Positions 7,398 to 16,471 of a stretch of 64,000 nucleotides of DNA are shown here, in pieces. The translations under genes and the position numbers were made by a program. Under the pieces are notes generated by a model that saw only the letters and a program-made list of their open reading frames with translations, was not told the origin of the DNA and did not search any database. Positions within the stretch are counted from its first letter, which is position 1, and each line of letters starts with the position of its first letter. The stretch is taken from NCBI GenBank assembly GCA_947625655.1, contig CANQPD010000005.1, forward strand, positions 62,001-126,000, in the 5' to 3' direction. Source of the DNA: an uncultured Dysosmobacter sp. (lineage in GTDB: Bacteria; Bacillota; Clostridia; Oscillospirales; Oscillospiraceae).

Positions 7398-8333
7398 TCA
7401 ATGATTGTCGTAGGTGCTCCCCCCGATGAATTCCCGGGCCAGGGACTCCGGCGCCACATACTTCTCGTCCATGGCCTCAATCCGCTCAAAGCCCCGCAGC
7501 ATGTCGTCCACCACGTCGTATTTCCCCGCGGGGATGGCCTCCAGCAGGGGCACCACAAAGGGCTTCAGCACGGCGAACTCAAAGGCCAGGGAGGAGTCGA
7601 ACATGATGTGGGCGTTCTCCTTATAGGGGGAGATGTACAGCTTCTCGCCCCGGCGGACATTGGCCCACATCTTCAGGGTGAAGCCGGCGTCGCTGCCCCG
7701 GAACTTGTAGTCCCGGACGATGCGGCGGCAAAGCCGCAGCCAGGGGTGCTGAAAGACGATCTTGCCGTCGCCGTCCACCAGGTTGCTGCGGGCGGCGATA
7801 TACAGCTTGAAGGCGTGGGGGTTCTTGCCCACGATGATGTCGTTCAGGGCGTGGATGCCCTCGAAGATGGCCAGCTCGTCCGGCCCCAGGCGCAGGGGCT
7901 GGGACAGGATGTCAGAGCGCATCTGGCGGGCAAACTCGTACTTGGGCACATGGATGGTCTCGCCCCGGTCCAGCATGGCAAAGTGCCGGTTCAGCAAATC
8001 CACGTCCAGGCAGAAGGGGGACTCGAAATCAATGGCGCCCTCCCGGTTCCGGGGGGCCGTCTCCGGGTCCACGGTGTTGAAATAGTTGTCCATGGAGATG
8101 GTGTGGGTCTCGATGCCCATTTTCTCCAGCTGCTCCTCGATCTTCAGCGCCGTGGTGGTCTTGCCGGAGCCGGAGGGGCCGGAGAGCAGGATGACATGGG
8201 ATTCGCCCCGGTGGTCGGCAATCTTTTTCGCCGCGTTCTCCACCTTTTTGGCAAAGGCGGCGTCGCACTCGGCGGCAAAGGCGCCGGGGTCGCTGCGGAT
8301 GGCTTCATTGATCTGCGTCAGTGAATACGGCAT
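7398..8333 (-). CDS. Uridine kinase-like P-loop nucleoside kinase
   Basis: 311 aa. It has a Walker A motif GPSGSGKTTTALKIEEQLEK at about residues 51-70, MDNYFNTVDPETAPRNREG matching the substrate loop of the uridine kinase/phosphoribulokinase fold, and the Walker B-like ELAIFEGIHALND. About 35 extra residues precede the kinase domain. The family phosphorylates uridine or cytidine with ATP or GTP; the exact substrate is uncertain. It starts one base after the hemZ stop and leads to the zinc-ribbon and punA genes, which supports a nucleoside salvage role. Confidence 0.85.
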   Translation of the reverse strand: MPYSLTQINEAIRSDPGAFAAECDAAFAKKVENAAKKIADHRGESHVILLSGPSGSGKTTTALKIEEQLEKMGIETHTISMDNYFNTVDPETAPRNREGAIDFESPFCLDVDLLNRHFAMLDRGETIHVPKYEFARQMRSDILSQPLRLGPDELAIFEGIHALNDIIVGKNPHAFKLYIAARSNLVDGDGKIVFQHPWLRLCRRIVRDYKFRGSDAGFTLKMWANVRRGEKLYISPYKENAHIMFDSSLAFEFAVLKPFVVPLLEAIPAGKYDVVDDMLRGFERIEAMDEKYVAPESLAREFIGGSTYDNH

Positions 8334-8334
8334 A

Positions 8335-9849
8335 TCAGTTGGCTCCTTTCAAAGTTTCGTAAAACGCGGCGAAGGCCGCCTGGTTGGCAAGGCATTTTTC
8401 GGGGCGCTCCGTGTACTCCTTGGGGTATTTCAGGTTGAACACCCGCTCAATGTGGTTGGTTCCCGGCTCCACCATCTTGGTGGAGCCCCCTGCCCCAAAG
8501 GACAAAATGGAGCACAGCTCCGACATGATATAGATGTTGTACCAGCACGCCGCTCCGGGGCGGCACCAGCCAATGTTCTCAAAGCTGCCGGACATATACT
8601 TCTGCCGGTACAGGTAATAGGGGCCGTATCCGGCGGCGCGCAGGGCGGGGGCGGCGTAGTCCAGCATCTCTCCCACCGCCTCCGGGCCGGGAATGGCCAG
8701 CCCCTCCAGCAGGATGCGGCTGCCCTTTTTCAGCGCCAGGGTGTGGACGGTCACATTGTCCGTGCCGAAGGCCAGACAGCGGTCCAGGGACCGGCGGAAG
8801 CCCTCGGGGGTGTCCTCCGGCAGCCCCGCGATAAGGTCCATGTTCACATGGGGGAAGCCGTATTTCGCCGCCAGCTCCATGGCATCGTCGATGTCCCCGG
8901 CGGTGTGGCGGCGGCCGATGGCCCGCAGCACATGGTCCTCCATGGTCTGGGGGTTGACGGAGAGGCGGCTCACGCCGTGGGCGCGCAATACCGCCAGCTT
9001 TTCCGCCGTGATGGTGTCCGGCCGGCCGGCCTCCACGGTGATCTCCTCACAGGGGGCGGTGTCAAAGGCCTCCTCAAAGGCCGTCAGCACCCGGTCCAAC
9101 TGCTCCGCCGTCAATGTGGTGGGCGTGCCGCCGCCCATGTAGAAGGCCCGGACCCGCAGGCCCTGCTCCCGCACCATTTTGCCGCCGGACCGGATCTCCT
9201 CCACCAGGGCGTCCACATAGGGCGGCACCAGGGAAAAGCTCCGCTCCACCGACTGGCTGACAAAGGAGCAGTAGGCGCACCGGGTGGGGCAGAAGGGGAT
9301 ACCCACATAGACGGCGATATCCCTCGGCCCCAGCTTTTTCTGGGCCGTCAGGGCCGCCGCGCCGGTCTCCAGGGCCAGGGCCGCCCGCTCCGGGGTGACG
9401 AAATATTCCTGTTCCAGCATGGCCCGGGCCTCGTCCGGCGTCTTTCCCGCCGCCAGGGCCCAGGTTACCGGCTTGTCGGGCCGGACGCCGGTGAGCATGC
9501 CCCAGGGGGGTATTTTGACCACGGGGGAGCCAGTGCCCCCGGAGGGTATCTGCTCCGCCACCTTTTCAAATGCCAGGAAAAAGCATCGGGCGATGGCGTG
9601 GCGCCGCTGTCCCTCCCGGTCGAAATCGGAGCCGGAGAGGGCGCAGTCCAGCTCGTGTGACGCCGCCGCGCCGTGACAGCGCAGCTCCACGGCGACACGG
9701 CAGCGGTCCGTCTCCTTCAGAGAGATGACGGCCCAGGCATCGTCCCCGGGCTGGACCGGCTCATAGACCGGCAGTTCGCCGGGAAACAGGTTCATCAGGC
9801 TCTGTTCCACCACGTACCGCTCGTCGTGGCCGTTCAAAACAAGTTTCAT
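8335..9849 (-). CDS. hemZ: Oxygen-independent coproporphyrinogen dehydrogenase-like radical SAM protein HemZ
   Basis: 504 aa. After about 170 residues of HemZ-specific N-terminal region, the radical SAM core holds the cluster motif CPTRCAYCSF (CxxxCxxC) at about residue 190, the GGGTPTTL motif, then EAGRPDTITAEKL and LSVNPQTMEDHVL. HemZ/HemN-like enzymes oxidatively decarboxylate coproporphyrinogen III using SAM and a [4Fe-4S] cluster. Some HemN relatives are heme chaperones, so the enzymatic role is inferred from family and gene order (dtd-MBL-hemZ), which is conserved in clostridia. Ten bases separate it from the MBL gene. Confidence 0.92.
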   Translation of the reverse strand: MKLVLNGHDERYVVEQSLMNLFPGELPVYEPVQPGDDAWAVISLKETDRCRVAVELRCHGAAASHELDCALSGSDFDREGQRRHAIARCFFLAFEKVAEQIPSGGTGSPVVKIPPWGMLTGVRPDKPVTWALAAGKTPDEARAMLEQEYFVTPERAALALETGAAALTAQKKLGPRDIAVYVGIPFCPTRCAYCSFVSQSVERSFSLVPPYVDALVEEIRSGGKMVREQGLRVRAFYMGGGTPTTLTAEQLDRVLTAFEEAFDTAPCEEITVEAGRPDTITAEKLAVLRAHGVSRLSVNPQTMEDHVLRAIGRRHTAGDIDDAMELAAKYGFPHVNMDLIAGLPEDTPEGFRRSLDRCLAFGTDNVTVHTLALKKGSRILLEGLAIPGPEAVGEMLDYAAPALRAAGYGPYYLYRQKYMSGSFENIGWCRPGAACWYNIYIMSELCSILSFGAGGSTKMVEPGTNHIERVFNLKYPKEYTERPEKCLANQAAFAAFYETLKGAN

Positions 9850-9858
9850 ACCGTGTCC

Positions 9859-10476
9859 TTACTCATTTCCCATGGCCTGGATCAGGTAGGGATTGCTTCG
9901 CCGCTCCCGGTCCAGGGTGCTGGGCTCCATATGGCCGGGATACACCTGATAGTCTCCGGGCAGTTCGCCCAGACGCTTCAGGGAGGCCATGATCTTTTTC
10001 ACGCTGCCGCCTGGGAAGTCCGTCCGGCCGCAGGAGCCGGCAAACAGGGTGTCGCCGCACAGAAGCGCGTCGCCGCAGCGCAGCGTCACGCTGCCCTCGG
10101 AATGGCCGGGGGTGGCCAGGACCTCCACCGTCAGGCCGCCCACGGCGAGGGCATCCCCCTCGTCATAGTCCTTCGCGCCGGGGACCGGGGGGAAGAGCTG
10201 CCGCAGATAGGCGTCGCCCTCGTAGACGTCCCGGCGGTTCAGATAAACGGGGATGTCCGGCCACCGGGCCGCAAGGTCCGCCGCGCCGCCGGTGTGGTCG
10301 TAGTGGCCGTGGGTCAGCAGGATGGCACAGGGGGCGCAGCCGGTGGCCTGCACCGCGGCGGCTACCCGGGGCGCGTCTCCGCCGGGGTCAATGACGGCGC
10401 AGATTTTTTCCGTTTCATCGCAGAGGATATAGCAGTTGGTCCCGATGGGGCCGACCTGCAGGGTTTTGATCTCCAT
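9859..10476 (-). CDS. MBL-fold metallo-hydrolase, glyoxalase II-like
   Basis: 205 aa with the metal-binding motif THGHYDHTGG (HxHxDH), then TPGHSEGS and LCGDTLF, and a late GH pair (YPGHMEPST), which together bind a di-metal centre. The N-terminus MEIKTLQVGPIGTNCYIL is typical of the YqgX/hydroxyacylglutathione hydrolase-like branch. The physiological substrate is unknown; a thioester such as S-lactoyl-thiol is possible. The start is the ATG at 10476, seven bases after AAGGAGG; a GTG nine bases upstream lies within that site. It sits between dtd and hemZ, the usual clostridial order. Confidence 0.9.
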   Translation of the reverse strand: MEIKTLQVGPIGTNCYILCDETEKICAVIDPGGDAPRVAAAVQATGCAPCAILLTHGHYDHTGGAADLAARWPDIPVYLNRRDVYEGDAYLRQLFPPVPGAKDYDEGDALAVGGLTVEVLATPGHSEGSVTLRCGDALLCGDTLFAGSCGRTDFPGGSVKKIMASLKRLGELPGDYQVYPGHMEPSTLDRERRSNPYLIQAMGNE

Positions 10477-10521
10477 GGGGCGCACCTCCTTGGCACGAAA
10501 TGATGGGCCGAACAGCCCCGT

Positions 10522-10965
10522 TCAGGACTGGTCGGTATCGAAGAGGATCGTCACAGGGCCGTGGTTCAGGGACTCCACCTCCATTTTGGCGCCGAATTCG
10601 CCGTGCTCCACGGTGAAGCCCCGCTCCCGGCAGCGGGCCATGAACCGCTCGTACAGCGGGATGGCCAGATCCGGCTTGGCCGCCCTGGAGAAGCCGGGTC
10701 GGCGGGAGGAGGTGTCGGCGTACAGGGTGAACTGGGAGACCACCAGGAGGCTGCCGCCCACCTGCTCCAGGTTCAGGTTCATTTTATCGTTTTCATCTTC
10801 AAAAATGCGGAGATTGCAGATCTTATCCGCCAGTTTGTCGGCGGTTTCCCCGGTATCGTTGGGGCCGACGCCCAGGAGGACGAGATAGCCCTCGCCGATC
10901 TGGCCGTTGATCTTACCGTCGATGGCGACGGAGGCGTGGGAGACACGGGTGACGACTGCGCGCAT
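10522..10965 (-). CDS. dtd: D-aminoacyl-tRNA deacylase
   Basis: 147 aa, the normal length. It carries the two family motifs: SQFTLYADTSSRRPGF (SQFTL, substrate Thr region) and the late LNHGPVTILFDTD, which corresponds to the NxGPVT motif with its cross-subunit Gly-cis-Pro. The enzyme hydrolyses D-amino acids and glycine mischarged on tRNAs. AAAGGAG is placed properly before the ATG at 10965. In relatives dtd follows relA closely; here repeat B (1.2 kb) lies between relA and dtd. Confidence 0.95.
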   Translation of the reverse strand: MRAVVTRVSHASVAIDGKINGQIGEGYLVLLGVGPNDTGETADKLADKICNLRIFEDENDKMNLNLEQVGGSLLVVSQFTLYADTSSRRPGFSRAAKPDLAIPLYERFMARCRERGFTVEHGEFGAKMEVESLNHGPVTILFDTDQS

Positions 10966-11000
10966 GGGAAGACTCCTTTCGGGAAGAGGTTGGGGAGGGG

Positions 11001-12155
11001 AGGGCCGCCCTGGCGGGCGGGGCGGGGGAGATTGTGCCGTGTTGCGGCGTGGGGAATGTGCTCCACCGTCGCGGCAATACGATTCCCGGCCCCTGTCGGG
11101 GCCGCCAATCGTGCCGCTTCCTCGAAACAGGCTCGCTTTTTCCGCCACTGGCGGCGCTTCGCCTGTTTCCCCCCCATTTTCTTTGGTCTTGCCAAAGAAA
11201 ACGGGCCGTGCACGGTCATCTCCGCGCTAAGAGCCGCCGCTTTGCGGCGGTTGCGCTCCGAAACGCTCCGCTGCGGCTCCGTGAAAAGAAAAACGCCTTT
11301 CGTCCCAACTTTCCCCATGTCTCATGGGGAAAGTTGGGGGCTGCGGGCCTCGTAACGGTGCGACCGGATGGTACTTGCTAGGTCTCATCCGAGTGCGCTA
11401 CAGGCCGGTGACTGGTGGGGCGTTTAAGCCGCAATTTGAGACGTTGGGTGCAGAGTTGGGGGTAGTTGTCGGAAGGGCTTCTGCCCCTGGCCCCGCTGAC
11501 GCTACGGGGGCTGTTATCCTGCATTGGCGTGGCCTGCGGGGAATGCCCCGCCCGTAGGGGCCGATGCCCACATCGGCCCTTGCGTTTGCCGCAATTGGGG
11601 ACATTGGATGCGGATTTGCGGGAGGTCGACGCAAGGGCCGGAGCAGCCCACCCGTGCATTCCGCTTCGCTATGAATTCCGTGGGAGATATGATGCAGAGA
11701 TGTTGTAGGGGCGGATAGTATCCGCCCGAGACGCGGGTGCTTGCGGGAACCGGGCGGCTGATAGCCGCCCCTACGGAGGTTTTTGTAAGCAAGAAAGTTG
11801 GCGGAGAATTTGACGTTCGGCGGGCCGGGGTCGTCCCGCCCTACGGGGCTTCGGCCCCTGCGGATGTTCAAGAGCCAGCGCAGCGGCAGCGGGGCCAGAG
11901 GCAAAAGCCCTTCCAACAAGCACCTACAAGTCTGCACCCAGTGTTCCAAGTGCGGCATAAACGCCCTACCGAACGCCGGCGTATAGCGCAGCTGGGTGAG
12001 ACTTTCCAAGTTTTATCCGGCCGCACCGTGACGAGGCCCGCATCCCCCAACTTTCCCCATGTTCCATGGGGAAAGTTGGGACGAAACATTTTTTCTTTTC
12101 CACCGTGCACGGCGCATTTTCTTTTTGATGTCTCAAAAAGAAAATGGGGGGTGCA
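11001..12155. repeat. Repeat B: two-ended copy of the structured repeat family
   Basis: The left end-unit has hairpin 1 (TTTTCTTTGG at 11177-11186 with 11192-11201, loop TCTTG), CCGTGCACGG at 11206-11215 and hairpin 2 (16 bp, 11304-11319 with 11323-11338). The right end-unit is inverted: hairpin 2 at 12046-12061 with 12065-12080, CCGTGCACGG at 12103-12112, and hairpin 1 (14 bp, 12115-12128 with 12133-12146, loop TGTC). Similar flanks (ctgacgctacgggggctgttat on the left; its relative near 11870-11900 on the right) extend the inversion to roughly 300 bases per side. The centre holds gtaggggccgatgcccacatcggccc (about 11552-11577) and a palindromic block at 11705-11846. A 60 bp palindromic module is nested in the left end (11217-11282). 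Confidence 0.85.
11217..11282 (+). repeat. Nested palindromic module inside repeat B
   Basis: Between CCGTGCACGG and the gaaaagaaaaacgc segment, which are adjacent in repeat A, this copy has about 66 extra bases. They begin tccgcgctaagagccgcc and contain GCCGCC/GGCGG and GAAACGCTCC-type dyads. A related stretch is nested at a different place in repeat D (61604-61665), which suggests an independently moving small element. Confidence 0.6.
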
Positions 12156-12164
12156 AAATCCCCG

Positions 12165-14378
12165 TCAGCCAGCTGGGCGGGTGACCTTCAGCACGCCGGA
12201 GACCTGGTTCAGCTTGTTCATCAGGGCCGTCAGCTGGCTGCCGTCCCGGACGCGGACTTCCAGGCGGCAGATGGCGAAGCCGTCCTCCGTGCTGCGGGTG
12301 TTGACGCCCAGGACGAAGGTGTTGGTGGTGGACAGGGCCGCCGAGATGTCCAGCAGCAGATTGACCCGGTCCTTGCACACCGCCTCCAGAATAGTGGGGT
12401 AGCTCTCGTTGGTGTCCGTGCCCCAGGTGACCTTCAACCAGCGCCCAGACTGATCCGGGGCCATGCGCTTTTCCAAAGATGCGTTGGGGCAGTCCGCCCG
12501 GTGGACGGACACGCCGTAGCCCCGGGTGATAAAGCCCACGATGTCGTCCCCCGGCACGGGGGTGCAGCACTTGGAGAACTTCACCAGGCAGTTGTCCAGC
12601 CCCTCCACAATGATGCCCTGCTCGCTCTTGACATGCTTGGGGGCGGCGGCATGGGGCTCTTCCTTGGGCTTGGGCTCCGCCGCGGCCTCCAGGGCCTGCT
12701 GCTCCGCCTGGCGCTGCCTGGCCGCCCGCTGCAGTTCGCCCTGCATGCGGCTGACCGCCTTCTGGGCGGAGAAGCCGCCGTAGCCGATGGCGGCGTACAT
12801 CTCCTCCAGAGAGGCGAAGGAGACTTTTTTCAAAAGCGTCGGCAGGACCTCCGGGTCCGTGACCTCCCGCATGGTGATGCCGCAGTGCTTCAGCTCCGCC
12901 TCGAAGGAGGACCGGCCGTTGACGATGTTCTCGTCCCGCCGCTCCTTTTTGAACCACTGGCGGATCTTGCTGCGGGCCTCGCTGGACTTGGCAATCTTCA
13001 TCCAGTCCCGGCTGGGGCCCTTGGCGTTTTTGGAGGTCATGATCTCCACAATGTCGCCGTTTTTCAGCACATGGTCCAGCGTGACGATGCGGTTGTTGAC
13101 TTTCGCGCCCACCATCCGGTTGCCCACGGCGGAGTGGATGGCGTAGGCGAAGTCGATGGGGGTGGCGCCGGCGGGCAGATTCTGCACGTCGCCGTTGGGG
13201 GTGAACACGAACACCTCGTCGGAGAACATATCCACCTTCAGGGAGTGGATATAGTCCTCGGCGTCGGCGCCCTCCTGGTTTTCCAGCAGGCGGCGGACCC
13301 ACTCGTATTTCCCCTCGGTGCCGGCGCCCTGGCCGTTCTGCTTGTACTTCCAGTGGGCGGCCACGCCGTATTCGGCGATCTCGTGCATCTCCCGGGTGCG
13401 GATCTGGACCTCGAAGGGGATGCCGTCGCTGCCCATGACGGTGGTGTGGAGGGACTGGTAGCCATTGGGCTTGGGGGTGCCGATATAATCCTTGAAGCGG
13501 CCCAGGATGGGCTTGTAGATATCGTGGATGACGCCCAGGACGTTATAGCAGTCGCCCACGTTTTCCACCACCACCCGGAAGGCGAAGAGGTCGAAGATCT
13601 CCCCCAGGTTCTTGTTCTGGTTGAACATCTTGCGGTAGATGGAGTAGGGGTGCTTCACCCGGCCATAGACGATGTGCTGGATGCCCATGTCGTTCAGGCG
13701 GCTGTCGATCTGCTCCTGAGTGCGCTGCATGAAGGCGTCGTGCTCCTTCTGCTTGACGCTCAGCTTGGAGACGATCTCTTCATAGCCCACGGGATCCAAA
13801 TATTTCAGGGACAGGTCCTCCAGCTCCCACTTCATGCGCTGCATGCCCAGACGGTGGGCGATGGGGGCATAGATCTCCATGGTCTCCAGGGATTTCTGCT
13901 TCTGCTTGGCGGGGGACTGGTACTCCATGGTCCGCATGTTGTGAAGCCGGTCGGAAATTTTAATGAGGATCACCCGGATGTCCTTGCTCATGGCGATGAG
14001 CATTTTCCGCAGGTTCTCCATCTGCTCGTCTTCCTTGGTGGCGTACTGGATGCGGGTCAGCTTGCTGACGCCCTCCACCAGGTCGGCGATGGTGGGGGAG
14101 AAGAGCCTGGCCACCTCCTCATGGGTGGCGGGGGTGTCCTCAATGACATCGTGGAGAAGGGCGGCCTCGATGGACTCGGAGTCCAGCTTCAGCTCCTCCG
14201 CCACGATCTGGGCCACCGCCAGGGGGTGGATGATATAGGGCTCGCCGCTTTTGCGCTTCTGGCCGTCGTGGGCCTTGTCCGCGAACTCGAAAGCGGCGCG
14301 GATCTGCGCAAAGTCCGCTGCGGGATTATATCCCCGTACGGTTTTTTCCAGCAGTTCGTACTGCTCCTGAATGGTCAT
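12165..14378 (-). CDS. relA: Bifunctional (p)ppGpp synthetase/hydrolase Rel
   Basis: 737 aa with the full long-Rel layout. The HD hydrolase domain spans about residues 30-180 (ALLHDVIEDTPATHEEVARL, RLHNMRTMEY). The synthetase domain is at about 240-350 (DLFAFRVVVENVGDCYNVLG, PKPNGYQSLHTTVMGSDG). The TGS domain follows at about 400-460 (VFVFTPNGDVQNLPAGATPI) and the ACT domain at about 660-735. The intact HD motif predicts ppGpp hydrolysis as well as synthesis, so it controls the stringent response in both directions. The ATG overlaps the recJ TGA (ATGA), so the two are translationally coupled. Repeat B begins about 10 bases past the stop. Confidence 0.96.
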   Translation of the reverse strand: MTIQEQYELLEKTVRGYNPAADFAQIRAAFEFADKAHDGQKRKSGEPYIIHPLAVAQIVAEELKLDSESIEAALLHDVIEDTPATHEEVARLFSPTIADLVEGVSKLTRIQYATKEDEQMENLRKMLIAMSKDIRVILIKISDRLHNMRTMEYQSPAKQKQKSLETMEIYAPIAHRLGMQRMKWELEDLSLKYLDPVGYEEIVSKLSVKQKEHDAFMQRTQEQIDSRLNDMGIQHIVYGRVKHPYSIYRKMFNQNKNLGEIFDLFAFRVVVENVGDCYNVLGVIHDIYKPILGRFKDYIGTPKPNGYQSLHTTVMGSDGIPFEVQIRTREMHEIAEYGVAAHWKYKQNGQGAGTEGKYEWVRRLLENQEGADAEDYIHSLKVDMFSDEVFVFTPNGDVQNLPAGATPIDFAYAIHSAVGNRMVGAKVNNRIVTLDHVLKNGDIVEIMTSKNAKGPSRDWMKIAKSSEARSKIRQWFKKERRDENIVNGRSSFEAELKHCGITMREVTDPEVLPTLLKKVSFASLEEMYAAIGYGGFSAQKAVSRMQGELQRAARQRQAEQQALEAAAEPKPKEEPHAAAPKHVKSEQGIIVEGLDNCLVKFSKCCTPVPGDDIVGFITRGYGVSVHRADCPNASLEKRMAPDQSGRWLKVTWGTDTNESYPTILEAVCKDRVNLLLDISAALSTTNTFVLGVNTRSTEDGFAICRLEVRVRDGSQLTALMNKLNQVSGVLKVTRPAG

Positions 14379-16471
14379 GTCAGATCACCTCTGTTCCGAT
14401 TGGCCGCATCCTGCAGCCGGACAAGATAGGGGCAGGCGAACAGGTCCACCTTGCCCTGGATCTGGTTCAGGCACAGCGTCAGCCGGTCGCCCTGGCGGGT
14501 CATGGCGATCAGGCCCCGTTCCCGGAAGACCTCCAGCGCCAGGGCGGCCCGGAGAAAGCTCTCCTTTCCGCCGCACTGGGCCGCCAGCCGCCGCAGGCAG
14601 GGCAGGGCGTCCTCCTCCGTCTTGCCCTGGCGGAGGCGGCGCTCCAGCGCCACCCAATAAGCGCCGAACTGCTCCCGGGAGGCGGCCAGATGGTCCACCT
14701 CCTGGGCCGTCAGCGCGCCGCCGTCCATCAGGCGGCGCAGCAGCTCCAGGTCCGCCGCCTCGTGGCGGCTGGGGGTCAGGGAGGGCCGGATATCGATGAG
14801 CTGCAGCTGCAGCGTGGTGTTTCCCCGGAAGGTGTTGGCCTGGAGATAGAAGGCGGCGTCCACCCGCATGCCGGCGGCGACGCCGCATTCCTGCTCCGTC
14901 ACGGAGAAAAAGATGGCGTCGAACCGGCAGGTGCCCTTGGAAAGGCGCAGCTTCAGGTGCTTGCCCTGGCCCACGGACTGGATGGCGTCCACCGTGGCGC
15001 CAAGCAGGGCAAAAACGGGCCGGGGATTTCCGGCGCCGTAGGGCTCCAGATTGCTCAGATGCTCCACTTCCGCCAGATCCACGTCGCCGGGGCAGGTGAT
15101 GGGAGCGTCGATCTCCAGGGAGGAGACCGGCAGTTCGCCGCCGGAGGCGGAGCGGACATAGCGGTTGATGCGGGTGCGGAAGGCGTCGATGTTCTCCTCC
15201 GGGATGGTGAAGCCCGCGGCCAGCTCATGGCCGCCGAAGCCGTCCAGCAGGTCGGCGCAGGACTCCAGGGCCGCAAAGAGGTTGAAGCCGCCGTAGGACC
15301 GGCAGGAGCCCTTGCCCGTGCCGTCCTTCAGGTGGATCATGAAGCTGGGACAGGAGTATTTTTCACTGAGGCGGGAGGCCACGATGCCCACCACGCCCTG
15401 GTGCCACGCCTCGCTGGACAGCACCAGCGCGCTGCGGTCCTCGCTGCGGAGCTTTTCGATCTGACAAATGGCGTCGGCGCAGATGGCCTGCTCCACCGCC
15501 TGGCGCTCCCGGTTCAGGTCGCACAGGGCCCGGGCCAGCTCCTCGGCACGGGCGGGATCGCTGGTCTCCAGCAGGTCGGCGGCCAGATCCGCCGCGCCCA
15601 TGCGGCCCGCCGCGTTGATGCGGGGGGACAGCACAAAGCCGATCTGGATGGAGGTGATAGGCTTGCCCAGCAGCCCCGCCTCCTTCAGCAGGGCGTGGAC
15701 GCCCACAAAATCCGTGTGGGGCAGGGCCTCCAGCCCGCAGGAGACGATGGTGCGGTTCTCCCCCTCCATCCGCATGACGTCGGCCACGGTGCCGATGGCG
15801 GCCAGGGTGCAGTAGCGGGCGAACAGGGCGTCCTCCCGGTTCTCGCCGCCCAGGGCCAGCACCAGCTTCAGCGCCACGCCGCAGCCCGCCAGGTGCTTGA
15901 AGGGATACGGGCAGTCGGGGCGGTGGGGGTCCACCACCGCCACGGCGTTGGGCAGGGTCTCCTTGCACTCGTGGTGGTCGGTGACCACCACGTCCATGCC
16001 CAGGGAGGCGGCGAAGTCCACCTCCTCGTTGCCGGTGATGCCGCAGTCCACGGTGATCATCAGCGTGGCGCCCTGGGCCCGGAGGCCCTGGATGGCATCT
16101 TTGGAGAGACCGTAGCCGTCCTCGATGCGGCGGGGAATGTAGCGCAGGCACTTCGCGCCGCAGCTTTTCAGATAATCCATCAGCAGCACCGTGGAGGTGA
16201 TGCCGTCCACATCGTAGTCGCCGAAGACGGCGATGGTCTCGCCGCCGGCGATGGCCCGCTGGATGCGGGCCACGGCCTTGTCCATGTCCCGCATCAGCAT
16301 GGGGGAGAGGGTCAGCTTCCGCTCCCGGTCCAGGAATTCGGCGGCAGCCTCCGGATCCCGGACGCCCCGGGCAGCCAGCACGGTGGACAGGAGATAGGGG
16401 TAGCCCGCGCTGCGCAGAAGAGCCACGTCTCCCTCCGCCGGTGCGCCGATATTCCATTTTTTGAATTTCAA
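14375..16471 (-). CDS. recJ: Single-stranded-DNA-specific exonuclease RecJ
   Basis: About 698 aa. It carries the DHH-family motifs: GDYDVDGITSTVLLMDYLKS (motif I), VDCGITGNEEVDFAASLGMD (motif II) and VVTDHHECKETLPNA (motif III). The DHHA1 region is FGGHELAAGFTIPEENIDAF, followed by an OB fold. Past the usual domains is a C-terminal extension of about 130 residues (GALTAQEVDHLAASREQFGA ...), as seen in long Firmicutes RecJ. RecJ degrades ssDNA 5' to 3' with Mn2+ in recombination and mismatch repair. The TTG at 16471 (TTG-AAA-TTC) is chosen because GAGGAGG lies about eight bases before it; 11 further codons are open upstream. Confidence 0.93.
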   Translation of the reverse strand: MKFKKWNIGAPAEGDVALLRSAGYPYLLSTVLAARGVRDPEAAAEFLDRERKLTLSPMLMRDMDKAVARIQRAIAGGETIAVFGDYDVDGITSTVLLMDYLKSCGAKCLRYIPRRIEDGYGLSKDAIQGLRAQGATLMITVDCGITGNEEVDFAASLGMDVVVTDHHECKETLPNAVAVVDPHRPDCPYPFKHLAGCGVALKLVLALGGENREDALFARYCTLAAIGTVADVMRMEGENRTIVSCGLEALPHTDFVGVHALLKEAGLLGKPITSIQIGFVLSPRINAAGRMGAADLAADLLETSDPARAEELARALCDLNRERQAVEQAICADAICQIEKLRSEDRSALVLSSEAWHQGVVGIVASRLSEKYSCPSFMIHLKDGTGKGSCRSYGGFNLFAALESCADLLDGFGGHELAAGFTIPEENIDAFRTRINRYVRSASGGELPVSSLEIDAPITCPGDVDLAEVEHLSNLEPYGAGNPRPVFALLGATVDAIQSVGQGKHLKLRLSKGTCRFDAIFFSVTEQECGVAAGMRVDAAFYLQANTFRGNTTLQLQLIDIRPSLTPSRHEAADLELLRRLMDGGALTAQEVDHLAASREQFGAYWVALERRLRQGKTEEDALPCLRRLAAQCGGKESFLRAALALEVFRERGLIAMTRQGDRLTLCLNQIQGKVDLFACPYLVRLQDAANRNRGDLT

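Larger units (their letters stand above)
10966..12164. other. Intergenic region carrying repeat B
   Basis: 1.2 kb between relA and dtd, which are neighbours in related genomes. It contains no supported gene. All open frames are GC-driven and overlap hairpins. It is almost wholly made of repeat B. Confidence 0.8.

Noticed and set aside
11552-11580. CRISPR-like spacing in the repeat regions
   Set aside because: Repeats are palindromic modules of different lengths with no regular repeat-spacer periodicity, and no cas genes are in the window.
11398-12009. Long open frames on both strands across repeats B and C (about 200 aa)
   Set aside because: They lack ribosome-binding sites, have low-complexity Arg/Pro/Gly content and are driven by GC palindromes. 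The frames are not kept between copies B and C.
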